DNA from: Neurospora tetraspora
Taxonomy: Eukaryota; Ascomycota; Sordariomycetes; Sordariales; Sordariaceae
NCBI RefSeq assembly: GCF_033439725.1
Contig: NW_026944386.1
Coordinates: 930,001-994,000, forward strand
Direction of reading: 5' to 3'
DNA length: 64,000 nucleotides
Shown here: piece after piece, positions 21,535 through 35,356 of the stretch
How the letters are laid out: every line of letters begins with the position of its first letter
Position numbering within the stretch: position 1 is the first letter of the stretch
Notes under the pieces: generated by a model
The model's database searches: none
What the model saw: the letters and a program-made list of their open reading frames with translations, nothing else
What the model was told of the DNA's origin: nothing
Made by a program: the position numbers and the translations under genes

Positions 21535-24500
21535 GATTTCGGGACGGGCGGGTTCTAGGATCGGAGGTTTAAGGATGGAAGTGCGAATGAATGCGCCGAC
21601 GACGGAAGATGGATGGATGTGTTTGTGAAGAAGATGCGATCAACCCCTTTTCGATCGATCGGTTTTGCGATTCGTGATTGCTCTTTTTTGGTTTGGCGAC
21701 GACCCCTGATGGTTTTATCGTACCTTGATTGATCAATTGGACGTTTGCTCGTGGAGACGGTGACGAACTGGGTCTGGACTTGCCCGGCAGAAGGTGACGT
21801 GCCCGTTCTTCCAGAAGGTTTAGCGTGCCAAGACTCGTCAAGCCCATCGCCGACTCCATCCTTGGCGTTCGCTTCCAAAACTGTACAGGATTAGTTGAGT
21901 AAAGGTGCTCACTATCCAAGGAAAAAGACGATTTTATGTACAGGGCAATTCCACGCTTTTGACCCCAAACTCCAAAACTGGATATATGCCTGCTTCCACC
22001 CAACATCACTCATGTACAGATGGATCTCCAACCCGTAATCTGATATTTCGTCGATCATTCTGCTGCAAGTTTTCAATCGAGTCAGTTTGCATTCACTTGG
22101 ACCGCAACACTCTTTCAACATCTACGACTGAACTGGTCGCCATCTGGTGGACGATAACATGGGTATCCTATCACTTGCTAATATGTAACTGTGCGTTTTC
22201 CCCCCACGTCTGTTACTGCCATGCTAGTGCACAATCAGGGGCAGCCTCCAGGACAGACAACCTTCGCTCTTCTTTCCGACGATTCGTACAAACAACAGGT
22301 GACATATCTCAATCACTTTCCAATCAAAACATCGGAATCAACATGGAAATCCGCATTATCGGGCCTTTTCCCACTCCTTGCGCTCAGGGCCTCTCGCCTA
22401 CTTGGGGATTATGGTGCGGTTCGGTGGTGGGACCTTTTCTGAACCCCATCGCATATGCATTCCTTCTTGATACTCCCGCTCGCTTGCTGAGCCTTGGTAT
22501 CGACTCTCGCTTATTCGCTTGCTTTGTCCCCAAAGACGATCTATCTCGTTCGCTTACCATTCCTCTTTCAGGTCGTCACGCAGCAACACCAGCCCAACTG
22601 CACCATCTTCTCCTCTTAATCACGAGGCCCCCTCCCTCTGATCGTTCAGTTATTCCCTCTCTTCTCCTGCCTTCTCTTTTCAGATCTTCTTCACCCTCCC
22701 TGTTCCATCTTTCCTCAGTTCCTCAAGTGAAGAAGGCTGTGTCAAGCTGGCACTGCACTGCTCTTCACCTCCCCGAGATATTACGTACAATATATCATGT
22801 CTCGGTTCCCTTTTCAGCACTGGGTGCTTAGCCACCTTCCGCTCCGTGACACTGGCATAGTAAGACTCATGAAGAGCTGTGGTTAGGACTCGATCCCAAC
22901 TGTCTACAAATCTTGGTCTTGGAGGGATAGTGCTTTTCTCCCGTCCGGCATGAACTCTCGGTCCCGAGCCTCCCACATTCACTCCCGGATACCACACTCA
23001 AATACATAAACAGTCACCCTTCATCCTTCCTTTCACGAGTCAGCTCCTCGTCAACTCGAGCCAACTTCAAGTGAAGTGAACAACCTCTTACCGGGATCCC
23101 GCAGTTGGCCAGGCTGTTGATCATCGGATACTCAGGAAGAGATATCGGAACCCAGAAAGTCTTGAACAAAGAAGACAAATGCAGAAGCCTCCTGCACTCC
23201 TAGCCTGCATCGGCAAACCTTCACCTCGCGGAATCATACGGAAGCAAGCGTCTCAACCGTCTCCGTGCAGCTAATGCACCCCGCTGCAAAGAGTACCGCA
23301 CTCCGCGGCATCCAAAGATCGGCATTGCGGAGGCAGCTAACATGTGAAACATGTGATGGCATGTACTGAAGGTAAGTCTACCATCGTCTCCCACCATCTT
23401 CATCAAATGAAATATTTGACTGACGATCGATTGAGGACTCCAGAGTTGAAATTTCTCACACTCCGAAGTTTCAAAAATCTTCTGGTTGGTTTTCTCTTTT
23501 GCAGCATTCCAACGTCTGCACATCTTTCGGAGCAGTTTATTGTCTCTATCCGTCTTTTTCAACCACCATTCCATGCCCTGTTGTCGTCTGGGCTGTTTTA
23601 TTTCCGACCACTCTGGTGCTATTCGATTTCCTAAATTGTTGCCCATCTCCACGGTAGCCGAGGCACCCATATGTTGGCATCACCCTCTTCCGTCATCGAG
23701 TTCCTTGGAGAGCCACGAGATCCCGACAGGTGGTAACTAGGAAGAAGTTGGAGTCAGCAACGAAACCATCACGAGCGAAGGACCGAAAAGATGGGACTAC
23801 CTTGTCCCGTCACATTTCCCCGTTATCGATCACCGAGCGATGATGTTTCCATGCACAACTCCGACCCGAGCGCTGAACTCGATACCGATCAGCCATGACA
23901 GAAACCAGATACAGTCAAGAACGACATCGGAGGAGCCGCCATGGCAAAGAGATTGACAAGAGATGGCGTCAACAAAGGAGAACGTTGACTAGGGATGGGA
24001 TAGGGTGACAGTCAAGAAGAGGGACAGGACACGACGACGACCAGGGGGAACAGGGACGACAGCAAGACAGAAACACCAGCGATAGTGTGAGCACAAGCGA
24101 CAACGAGCAACAGAAATATCTGATCCAAAGGAAAAGCCACGGGAACAGCCGAGTCGATAGGAGGGTCAAGCAAGGGCAACAGGATAGAGTCAGGGAGTCA
24201 GGGACAAGGCCAAGGGTGCGCGCACCGGGGACAACGATAACGACAACAACCCGCGACATACCACTCAAATAACATCCTCTTCGGCCTACATCGGTACCCC
24301 TCAAGCACTGCCAGCCCCATTCGACATTTCCCTTCTTTGACGCAGTCCCCCAGTCCTCGAATCCAAATCCGCTTGCCCCTCGAACAAGCTCGAAATTCCC
24401 GATATGATCTTCCGAACACCCATCTCAGCTGACTACCTTAATTCCTTTTTCACGGGGTGCCGGCTGTTGCACGCAATTACTCCTAGGAACCCAAGAGACC

Positions 24501-25294
24501 AGATAGATCCCCGCCAACGGCCACGCAGTTTGAACCACCACTACACCCAAAAAAAACTATCGGTGTAATCCTAAATTTTCTCGGCTCCGCCCAATGGCTC
24601 CGGATCCAAAAGTGCACAAATACCAGATCAAACCAAGCCATCACCATCGCCATCACCAGTCCCACTACCATTCCCATACATATCCAGGAAACAGAAACCT
24701 TACCCGCGGGCCGAGACATATAACTTGACATCCAGACACAAACAACCACATACGACCATAGATGGTAGAAAACTCGGGATCCCGTCCGCTCTCCCATAGA
24801 TAAGCTACCAATCGTCTGACTAGTAGTTGGGTCGGTGACGACCAGCGAATCCCAGGTGTTGTATGTTCTTTTTTCTTTTTTTTCCCCTTCCTCGTTTCTG
24901 GCTGGCATGTTTTCCCTTTCCTCGTTTCCCCTATGGATTCCGCTCTTCGGTTTTTTTTTTTGGGGGGGTTTTTCTATTTCATCGTTTGCTCTCTGGTCGT
25001 GGGAATGAGTGGTTGAACCACAAGATCAAGTCGGCACGCAACCCTCAGTCCGTGTTCAATCATCTCCACTTCCTCGTTCACCCTTCTTATCGTCTTATCC
25101 TTTTGCTTCTAGTTTCCCATTTCAACCCCTCGGCGAATTCTGCCAAGTTTTATCGCCATCATCCCAAACAACACACAAATGGCTATGTCATACTCAATCA
25201 CTGTCAAAGATAAGCGACCCAGCCGCTGGTGGCGGCTACGACTCAAATCCAGCATGTGTCATAAGATCCACTACTGCCCAGACATTTCAAGCAA
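21535..25294. other. Long stretch without a recognised gene
   Basis: The first few hundred bases are the upstream region of the SSP120-like gene. A 308-codon plus-strand frame (21905-22831) and minus-strand frames at 23221-23670 and 24483-24908 are open. None has a recognised domain, and their composition looks like chance frames in C/T-rich leader DNA. The last one contains two hydrophobic stretches and could be a small membrane protein, but support is weak. Long UTRs or non-coding RNAs are equally possible. Confidence 0.35.
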
Positions 25295-25383
25295 GCGGGT
25301 TTAGCTCAGTTGGGAGAGCGTCAGACTGAAGTCCACTTCACTCATAAATCTGAAGGTCGTGTGTTCGATCCACACAAACCGCA
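25295..25383 (+). tRNA. tRNA-Phe(GAA) with a 16-nt intron
   Basis: The cloverleaf reads GCGGGTT acceptor strand, D arm GCTCAGTTGGGAGAGC, anticodon stem CAGA.TCTG with anticodon GAA, T arm GTGTGTTCGATCCACAC and AAACCGC-A at the 3' end. The intron, about 25332-25347 (TCCACTTCACTCATAA), sits one base after the anticodon as in eukaryotic nuclear tRNAs. CCA is not encoded. A T-run (GTCTTTTTGTCTTTTTT) right after position 25383 is the Pol III terminator. The acceptor stem has one G.A mismatch at the fifth pair, which I recall also being present in Neurospora tRNA-Phe. This tRNA is the substrate of the TYW2 enzyme encoded 5 kb upstream. Confidence 0.95.
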
Positions 25384-25400
25384 GTCTTTTTGTCTTTTTT
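25384..25400 (+). terminator. Pol III terminator of tRNA-Phe
   Basis: Two T-runs of five and six directly follow the mature 3' end. Confidence 0.85.
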
Positions 25401-25504
25401 CCTTCCTGTTCATTCGTTTCACCAACTCTTCTTATTTTGCCATTCATGCTTTGTTCCTTTTCCTTTTCAGCCCTGCGCTTCTTTTCTGATTTCCTCTTGA
25501 TCTT

Positions 25505-25506
<2 letters not shown>

Positions 25507-25539
<33 letters not shown>
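25507..25539 (+). repeat. Poly-T tract of 33
   Basis: An uninterrupted homopolymer in non-coding DNA between the tRNA and the hairpin; its length may be unreliable in the assembly. Confidence 0.9.
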
Positions 25540-25840
25540 CATCTTCTATTCTGAGATTTGGATTAATTGTCTATCTGTTGATTTCTTGCAACCGCTTGCC
25601 TTGCTTTGCTTTTCTTCAAGTGCAGTCATCTCACAAATATTACTGTCAATAAGCGAAGCAAGTTGCGCACTTCAAAGTGTTCCGAGATACTCAAGGATTA
25701 GAACAAGTTGTTGGAAGCCCAGCAAGCGCACACTTTCGTCTTGTCTCCAGGCCAAGGAAGGCCAGGCATCGAGAAAGTCTCCTTTGAAGGGATTGTGAAC
25801 AAGTTGTTACACATACAAGTAAACAGAATTTTCGCTGCTC

Positions 25841-25947
25841 TCTTCTGATCTTCTCCTCTTCGTGCAATAATACGTCTTTTCCAAGCCTCTCTGCTAGGTC
25901 GGTTTGGAAAAGACGTATTATTGCACGAAGAGGAGAAGATCAGAAGA
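25841..25947. repeat. Perfect 44-bp inverted repeat (hairpin) with a 19-nt loop
   Basis: The arm 25841-25884 is the exact reverse complement of 25904-25947; pairing can extend three more bases into the loop with a wobble. Flanking DNA is not related. A transcript would fold into a single long hairpin, as in microRNA-like RNA precursors, but the complete lack of mismatches also fits a recent fold-back duplication or an assembly artefact. Confidence 0.9.
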
Positions 25948-26747
25948 AACACTGTGCCTATATCATATAGTACATCCATCCACCATCAAACACCTGTGTC
26001 ACATCTACCCAAGCAAGCTCAAAGAATCCCATTTCCCTGGTGTTGCCTACCTATCCCAAACTCAACCCACGTCAAAACCCACTTCTCCATTCAGCAAACA
26101 TGTTCAACTCATGAACACATCGTCTTCTTGCACCCATACATGTCTTCTGACTTAAGTTCTCATTACATATGTGCTTCTGTTACTTCATTGTTACTTCAAA
26201 ATCCTATCCCGAATCACTTCCTTCACCCGGTTTGCCCTAGTCCAGTCAGTCCAATATCCCTGGGGTATATCCGGGTCGCATTGCCCAACCAATTGTTCTT
26301 CCCCCTTCCCTTCCCTTCATCCAATCCCTTCAGTCCCTTCATACCTTTCCATAACCCATGATGGTCATGTCATGTGATGCTATGTCATGCCCTTGATATA
26401 CATACAAGATCGATCTCAAGCAAACCTGAACCCCAAATCCTAGCAGACAAGAAGTTACAAAGAAGTGAAGGTCAAAGTTTCACGCCAACCACCAAGCCAA
26501 AAAAAACAAACAACCAAAAGCAACACTCCTTCCCACCCCTATGCAAACAAGTGTGTGTGTGCGCGTGTGTGTTGAAACATCAGGTATCTCATATGCAAAA
26601 GACCCCACCAAATCCCATACCCAAATGATCAAAAGACGAAGGGAAAGAAAGCAGGGAAAACCCCGTACAAACAAACTCCGAAAGTCAAGAGAAAGAGAAA
26701 AGGCGACCGCAATCTGCGTTGACCGACCGATCGACCGACCGCGATGT
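25948..26747. other. Intergenic, probably 3' UTR of the zinc-finger gene on the right
   Basis: C/A-rich DNA with a short GT repeat near 26550. No gene recognised. Confidence 0.4.
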
Positions 26748-28326
<1,579 letters not shown>

Positions 28327-31300
28327 GATTTGAAAGAGTTCCATACAAAAGTGAAACTGCCTTTGCGCTTCGGGTCGTTGCTCCTTTGGTCGTTTGTGCT
28401 CCTTGACGGAAAGATCAAAGCACAAAGTTTGCGGGCGGACGATGGTCGTGCACCTTGGAACTTGGTCTTATAAGGTGGTTGTCCTCGTGGATTGATTTGC
28501 CTCCTCCTATGTCTGGTTGTAGGAGGTAAAGAGCGGGGGAGAAAGATGAGAAGGGATAACCCTTGATGGGAAAGAGAGCGAGGTGATGAGTGATAGGGAG
28601 CTGGACGCAGAGACTCCGGATGGCCTGGAACTGTCTGCTATGTTGTGTGTGTGCAGCGGCGCTCTACACCGGCGGGCGGGCCACAAGTGCGTGGTTATAG
28701 CGAGTGGCCAAGGTTGTCTGAGGCCTGGCTCTGTGGGAAGAGAAGGAAAGTGATCTGAGCAAAAGGCCGTGTGCGTCGGAATATATAACTTGCTGGACGT
28801 GAAGATCAACACCAGTGTCGTTACTGTCCGGTTCTTCGGTAACTTCCTCTCGTGTTCCTCTTGAGCGAGTGAAAGATCCGACCTGAAATCACGACGGATA
28901 AGTAGAGATATTCAAATTGAATCCACAACCTAAAGAGACAACAACGTATTAGAACGAAGGAACTGCAGAATCAGAAGATATGAAGGCCGAGTCATTCAGT
29001 TTCCGGACGAGCTCCACGCGTGATGATAAATGTGGTGGATGGAAGGCAAACTACCTCCGGGAGCTTTGACGTGGGGAAGAGAAAATCGGGCCATCTACTA
29101 CAACACAGCGTGCCATACGTAGACACTGCAACAATGGGACGAAGTTAACTGGAGACATCAAACTAATACACATCAAAAGAGTGCAACACTCGAGAGAAGT
29201 CATCCAGTCGGCCACAGCACGTCCGACATCCCGATGCCAGCCTAGGGGTCCGTGTCGACTACGATCCTCCGCCCGAGATCAGAATGACGACATGGTCCAT
29301 AGACTGCATGATGCAGTAGATCAGAAGGGCGCCATTGAGGTTGGGGTCTTTGAAATGGAGGGAGGATGGTTGGGAGGAGAGCCACTGAAGAAACATAACT
29401 GAATCGCGTTCACTCACCAAAGTTCTCTTTGACAAGGCCGTGCCCTGAACACGAAGTCACCAAACAACGTCCGTGGAGATACCCTCGCCGGCGATGACCC
29501 ACAAGAGCTAAGGTAAGGTACATGGTTAGTTGAGGAACCACAAACAAGATCGACTCAGCCGGACCTATAACCCATCATGATCCGATATTCTACAACGGAA
29601 ACACGGAGTCAAGGCGCACACTCGCATGCCAATGCTGTGGATCTACCAGCCTCTGGACGTTCCAACTTACCCCCGAATGCGATTCCTGATATCGAAAACA
29701 AGTCCTCAAGGTATCAATTTCTCCTTTGTTCCCAAAGCAACGAGCAAGTTTCCAAGTTCGTGGCCGTGTGCTCAAGTACTGGTTTCCTCTTCGCTTTCGA
29801 TCTCGTTTAGGGCGATCGTTTAGTAATCGTGAAGTGGTGTGCACTAGCTTCCTCCCAAATCCGGCAACCTAACAGTCCCAAGATTGGTTAGGATGGTTGT
29901 GGTAGGTTGTCGGTGATAAAGTTGGAGTGTCTCGCTCTCTCGTCGCAAAACTCGTCGTATCCACACGTTACTCGATTAACGCAGCTGTATGATATCCGAT
30001 CTTCCAGTGTCTCTTGTTGATGTAAGCAGTGCAGCTGTCATGCGAGTTGGCGCGTCTGGCATATACGTGGTGGATAACTGTCTGTAATGCAAGCGTATAG
30101 AGGTCCGTAGGTAGTGAGCGAATGTTGGTGCGTCGGCTGCGGTGATGTGCCTATATACACAAGTTGGTGGTCTGGTTTCTCGGTGGGTAGAAGGCACCAC
30201 GAGACCCTTTATGTGAAGCGTTGCTGGATCAAAGGGGGCAGTCAAGAGGGTTGCGGTGCCTGTAACGGGGACGGAGACGATGTTGTAGCAGCAAGCAACC
30301 CTGGGCGAGAAGGGCCTGGCACTGGGGTGCAGATGTCCATTGTCTCGCCTGTCCCTTTTTGGTTAACCATTTTTTCTCTCACGACTTTACTACACAGTAC
30401 ACTATTTAGGCCGGTCCCTCGCAACGGCCAAAGGCAAGGGGGGGGGGGGGGGTACCTGGGCCGACTACCGACTCGGAACGTGGTCAAACAGGGGTATCGG
30501 TAGGGGTGGTCGAGTGCAGTGGGTGTGGCAGAAGCCCACGAGTGCAGCTTGCTTTGCGGACAGTATGTATGTACTGCATAGCATGTGGGTAGTAAGGATC
30601 CTATGCGGCTGTAAGTGGTAGGCCAGGTAAACTACGAATCTGGCATAGAATCAGGAGACATACGGTCGAGTCTAACCTACTTACACCCAAGTCCCTTGCT
30701 TTGGTAATCTTGGACGGCGGCTCAAGGCAACCGACGAACCACCGAGACAAGGCGAGAGCCAGGGATGAAGCGATGAGTTGATGGCGTCTTGGGTCTAGTA
30801 GGGTTAGGTGAACTTCGGCGTGGCGGCTTGTTGATATCTGGATGTGTCCACTTTGCAATCTCCGGAGAAAAGCGAATCTGAAGAGCCCTGCGGAGGGCCT
30901 GGCGATAGCCTCCATGCGATCATGATGCCCTGGGGATCTCGAAGCCACAAGTGCTGCTCACCTTGCTTTTTCCTGTCTACTTACTGTAAATGGAAGTGCC
31001 TTGCGTACCAACCCTAATCCGGTCGGCTCTGTTCTCATGGGACCCATGGCTCGACAAAGCTAAGCATTTCAACCGGATGGGTATCATGTGTACCCCATCG
31101 GGCGGATTGTGGGATAGCGGATGCAACAGAAGCTGGGTCGCTCGAGTTGGTGAAGCTTGGAGGTTGTCGGAACGCGAAGCATTGCGCTAGACGACAGCTC
31201 CCAATCGAGGAGACGAAGTTGACGACCAGAAAAAGTCCGAATGGACCCCTCTTCCGCAATAGACCCACTTCGCTGTGAGAAGCAGACAGTGGAACCTCCG

Positions 31301-31721
31301 GCCTGACAGCTGACGTGCTCTGAGGACGGAAAGTGGACGGGTTGACATCGCATCCACAGGAAGGTGCGGCACTCCCGCCGGACGTCCACAGTCAGGAACA
31401 CAGTCAAGAACTTTGTGAGTGGAGTTTAGATAATTGGTATTATTATGTTTCCCTATAGAGTCTTGAACAGAAGCAAACAAATGTGGACAAGACATAACGA
31501 TATGTCGATGCCAGACAACCCGAAGGAGATTTAATGATGCGGCTGGAAAAGAAACGAAGGTCTTGTCTGGGGGCCAGACCTGGAGCCACACAAAGGAGGG
31601 TCCCACCCTCCCACCTTCCCGCTCCACACCCATCCTTTCCTAAACGGGAACAAGTCTGCCGGCCAAGCCAATCGTTAGAAGGGAGTCGAGACTGTGAGAC
31701 CGACCGGTGTGCAAGGGGGCC
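28327..31721. other. Upstream region of the zinc-finger gene and gene-free DNA
   Basis: No frame in this interval has a recognised motif. It ends abruptly at the left tip of the large transposon nest. A G15 homopolymer lies at 30438-30452. Confidence 0.4.
30438..30452 (+). repeat. Poly-G tract of 15
   Basis: Uninterrupted G run in non-coding DNA. Confidence 0.9.
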
Positions 31722-33399
31722 TTAGGGCCTGTTTGGCGCGTCTGAAATGGGGTTCTGAAAGGGGTCCTCTAAAGTGCTTTTCAGAGGAACAGCACAGACC
31801 ATTCTGAACCGGAATTTTGCGGTAAATGCCGAGATTTTAAGCTCCACCCTATTCCTGTTCAGAGCCCCATTTCAGAATGCCATTTGGTACCCTAAAATCG
31901 TAGAGCTCTGCACTTGGCACTACATTTCGTATTTATAGGTCGATAATTAATATAACCTTCTTTATATCTCTTTACTAATTGAAACCACCAGATCTACCAA
32001 CAAAATAGCCAGCTTCCAGACAACTAATTAGGTAGCTGACAAGCTACCCGCACGCACTCCTCTCCCCTCTACAACACCCCTATCTATACAATCTAATCAA
32101 CCTGCCTCCCAAGTGCCCGCCTCATAAGTAACAGCCTCCTCCCAGCGACCCTCCCAACGCAAGCTCAAGAACCCTACCAGCAAGGCATCCAAGAAATCAT
32201 AGCAGTAGAATAATAAGCAGGAAATAACCCTCCTCAACGTACTAAAGAGAGCAGTCGACAATAGCCTCACGAACCAAGGAGGGTATAAAGAGCAGGTATA
32301 TAACTACTCATCTGGGCTCGAAACGCCACAGACTATTAGCCGAAACTAATAGTCTGGCAGGGCAATTAGTAAAACTAGGGCAATTAGCAAAACTAGGGCA
32401 ATTAGCAACAAAACTTTGGTACATTGGCTACCTGCAAAATTACTAGTAAATGAAGGTAGCTCGATTTAATTAAATATCGCTAAATATATTAAAGTTATTC
32501 ACACTTAGATTCCTAACCACACAATACGTATATTTAAAATATAAACGCGCTAGATTGTTCGTCTTTTAATTCTCTATCTAACTATTATTTTATCTTTTTT
32601 ATATCCTTTATTTTGATAGTGCAAATCAAATTGCAGTATAACTTTAGCGTTTTTAAACATTCTAGCATATACACGTAAGGTCTGTGCTCGTAATCAATTA
32701 TTAAATATTATATACATATATACCAGCCTAATCCAGCTTAGCCGCGACGCGCTTTCTAAAATCTATCCTCCTTCATACTATTAACTATATTATATATTTT
32801 TAATTAGATTACTATATTCCTTAACGATCGAACTTACAATACCTCCTAAGAAGATAAAATATAAATTTTATAAAGAGGATATTCATAAAGACGTTGTCAA
32901 TATAGTAGTTAATACCGCCGTCGCTATTTTCCTTCGTGGCTGATTTAAAACTATTAGGGTAGCCTCGATTGTATTTAATACGTTATATTTTGTATTATAG
33001 GGTTATATAAACGGTGTATAGTTAAAGTTATAGAATAGTAATTATAATAAGAAATTACTAGAGGAAGAGGATCTCATTATATTACTATAAGTTATTAATA
33101 GCTAATCAACCCTTTTTATATTTAATTAACATTAATTACATTTAAATTAACCTTATATAAGGATGGAGGTAATGAATTAAGAATTTTAAGTAGTAATACG
33201 ATAGATTTTATACGTAAATAGCAAGCGAGACGATATTAATAAATAATAGGTTTAAGAATATATAGTTTGTAATAACGATTTTAAAATTATACGTACTAAA
33301 TCCTTCGTTTGGGTTCGAAAAGTAATATAGTTACGAAGCTCTATAGAGGAAGTATTCGATTAGTATCGTAAAGTCGTCGAAAATAATAATATTATTATA

Positions 33400-33975
33400 A
33401 ATAATTAATGGAATGGGGATAAGTTTGGTTATTGAATCGGTTATCTTATTAAGAGTTATACAGTTTGGACGTATATTGAAATACTTTCGATTTAAATGCC
33501 TAACTTAAATATTAAAAAATCAATAACAGTTATTAAATTTATATTAGTAGCGGGACGGATTATTTTAGTATTTATTATTTTACTAAGTATTTAAATTAAT
33601 AAAAACTACTTTGATAACTGCTTTTACAATAATATTATTCTCGCTACCTCACTAAAAGGGTATATTAATAATTAGTTTGCTTTATATTAATTTAATTATT
33701 AGAATTAATATATTAAATTATTTAATAACGAGGAGAAGTGGTTGTTAGTATTAGATAATTATAGTAGTTACTATACTATCGAATTTTACGAGCGTTGTCA
33801 TAAGAATAACGTTATTCTTTTCCTCCTCCCCCCTTATTTAACCTATTTCTTATAGCTATTCGAAATTAGTATTTTCTAGCTTTATAAACATTATTATTAA
33901 AAGGATATATTTAAGCAAATTAAGTATAGCGTTATTAAATATATTAAATTTACTTTCTTCGATAGTTTGAATAAT
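33400..33975 (+). pseudogene. pogo/Fot1 DDE transposase remnant
   Basis: The plus strand reads, through several stops, like a Fot1/pogo nuclease domain: a block resembling the first catalytic region near 33400, EEKWLLVLDNYSSYYTIEFY (second Asp), VILFLLPPYLTYFL and the Asp/Ile-Phe-x-x-x-Lys-His-Tyr-Tyr region. Decay is RIP-like. Confidence 0.7.
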
Positions 33976-34989
33976 ATACGTAATATAGTATTTAAATAAA
34001 ATAATATTAAGTTTGCTTAAAAGAAGGTTAGTCTTTACCCTATTAATTTAGAAATTATATTATTAAAATTAATTAATCCGTTTATATTAGTACTTAATCT
34101 AGAGTTTATATTAAAGAAGAGGAGTATGTTTTTCTGGATAAAGACTATAATGAGGAGACTTTTAATTGGAGGGAGTATAAATCTATTAAAGAGAATTATT
34201 TCTTTTATATAGTAAAGAAGTAAAAGATACTTACTATTATAAAGAATCCTATAATATACGATATAATGGTCTTATTATACGAGAATTATAGCCTTTTAAT
34301 ACTGCTTAAAAAGTTAGTTAGTAAAGAAGATTGGTCTAACGTTATTATACCTCCTTTAGCGCTACTAATTATTAGAGGATATTCTATATACGTTAATAAG
34401 GGTATTTAACGTTCTGAAATTAATTAAATACTTATTAATCTAATAACTAGGTACGTTATGATAAAGCGGGATAAAGTATAGTTTAGTCTTTTATTAATAG
34501 TAGTCTCTAGTATAGAGGTTAATAGAAGAAGGAGAAGAAGGGAGGTTAAAGAGATTATTAGAAAGGAAGTTCGTATTAATGGATTGGTAATGAGAATTGG
34601 GTTAATTATTATTGGTAATACTCGTTTACGATTTGCAATAGATAATATTAGTCGTATTATTATAGAAAAGAAAGAGTAAAAGAGGATTAAAAAGAAAGAT
34701 TTAGGTATTGAAAGGGTTGTTCTATGTAAGTGGATTATTAGCTTTAAGAAAGATTGTAAGGAGTGGGTAATGATTATTAGAGTACGTTTAAAGATAGAGG
34801 GTAAGAAACGAGTTGAATAGAGTGAGGTTGTAAAGTTATTATTGGAACGGTTGAAGGATAAGGATTACTTTATTGCTTAGTATCGAGAGGTTAGGAGAAT
34901 ACGTTGGAATTAGTTTAACGATGAAAAGAGTAAGGTATTTGTAGTATTGGGAGTATTAGTTAACCGTACGGCTGATGATATGAGGCTAC

Positions 34990-35356
34990 TGCAAGGGTAC
35001 AATATAGGTGAGTCGAAGGCAAAGTTAAGATTCTATTTATAATAGAAGATTTCAAATGGGGAAAAGAAAAGAGGAAGAGAACTAGGTATAAGCGTGCAGA
35101 CCTAAATAAATACCCTAGTCGTACAAGCGATAGCGGGACCTATATGCGGGTCGCTATTAACCAATCCCTTCATTCGCATCCCCTTTACCTATAAGATTAA
35201 CCCTTATACGTACTAGGGTCTACTCTATAATTAGTCTTAGTATAGCTAATTAAATGGTTTATATCCTTTAGCTCGTACTATACTTAGAACCTCTATATAT
35301 TTTATTCTATCGTATATAGTACCTAGGCCTAAATTTAATTTATTAACGCCGTTATA
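34990..35356 (-). repeat. Left LTR (3' LTR) of the third-layer gypsy element
   Basis: Direct repeat of 48569-48936 differing mainly by C/T and G/A changes; begins TGCAAGGG. Confidence 0.85.

Noticed and set aside
21905-22831. 308-codon open frame on the plus strand
   Set aside because: No domain, Ser/Leu/Pro-rich composition of translated C/T-rich leader DNA, and no splice or start context; treated as chance.
24483-24908. 141-codon minus frame with two hydrophobic segments
   Set aside because: No homology recognised and no supporting context; mentioned only as a weak possibility.
32340-32420. CRISPR-like short repeats
   Set aside because: Only two to three AGGGCAATTAG units with no unique spacers, inside a transposon tip of a eukaryotic genome.
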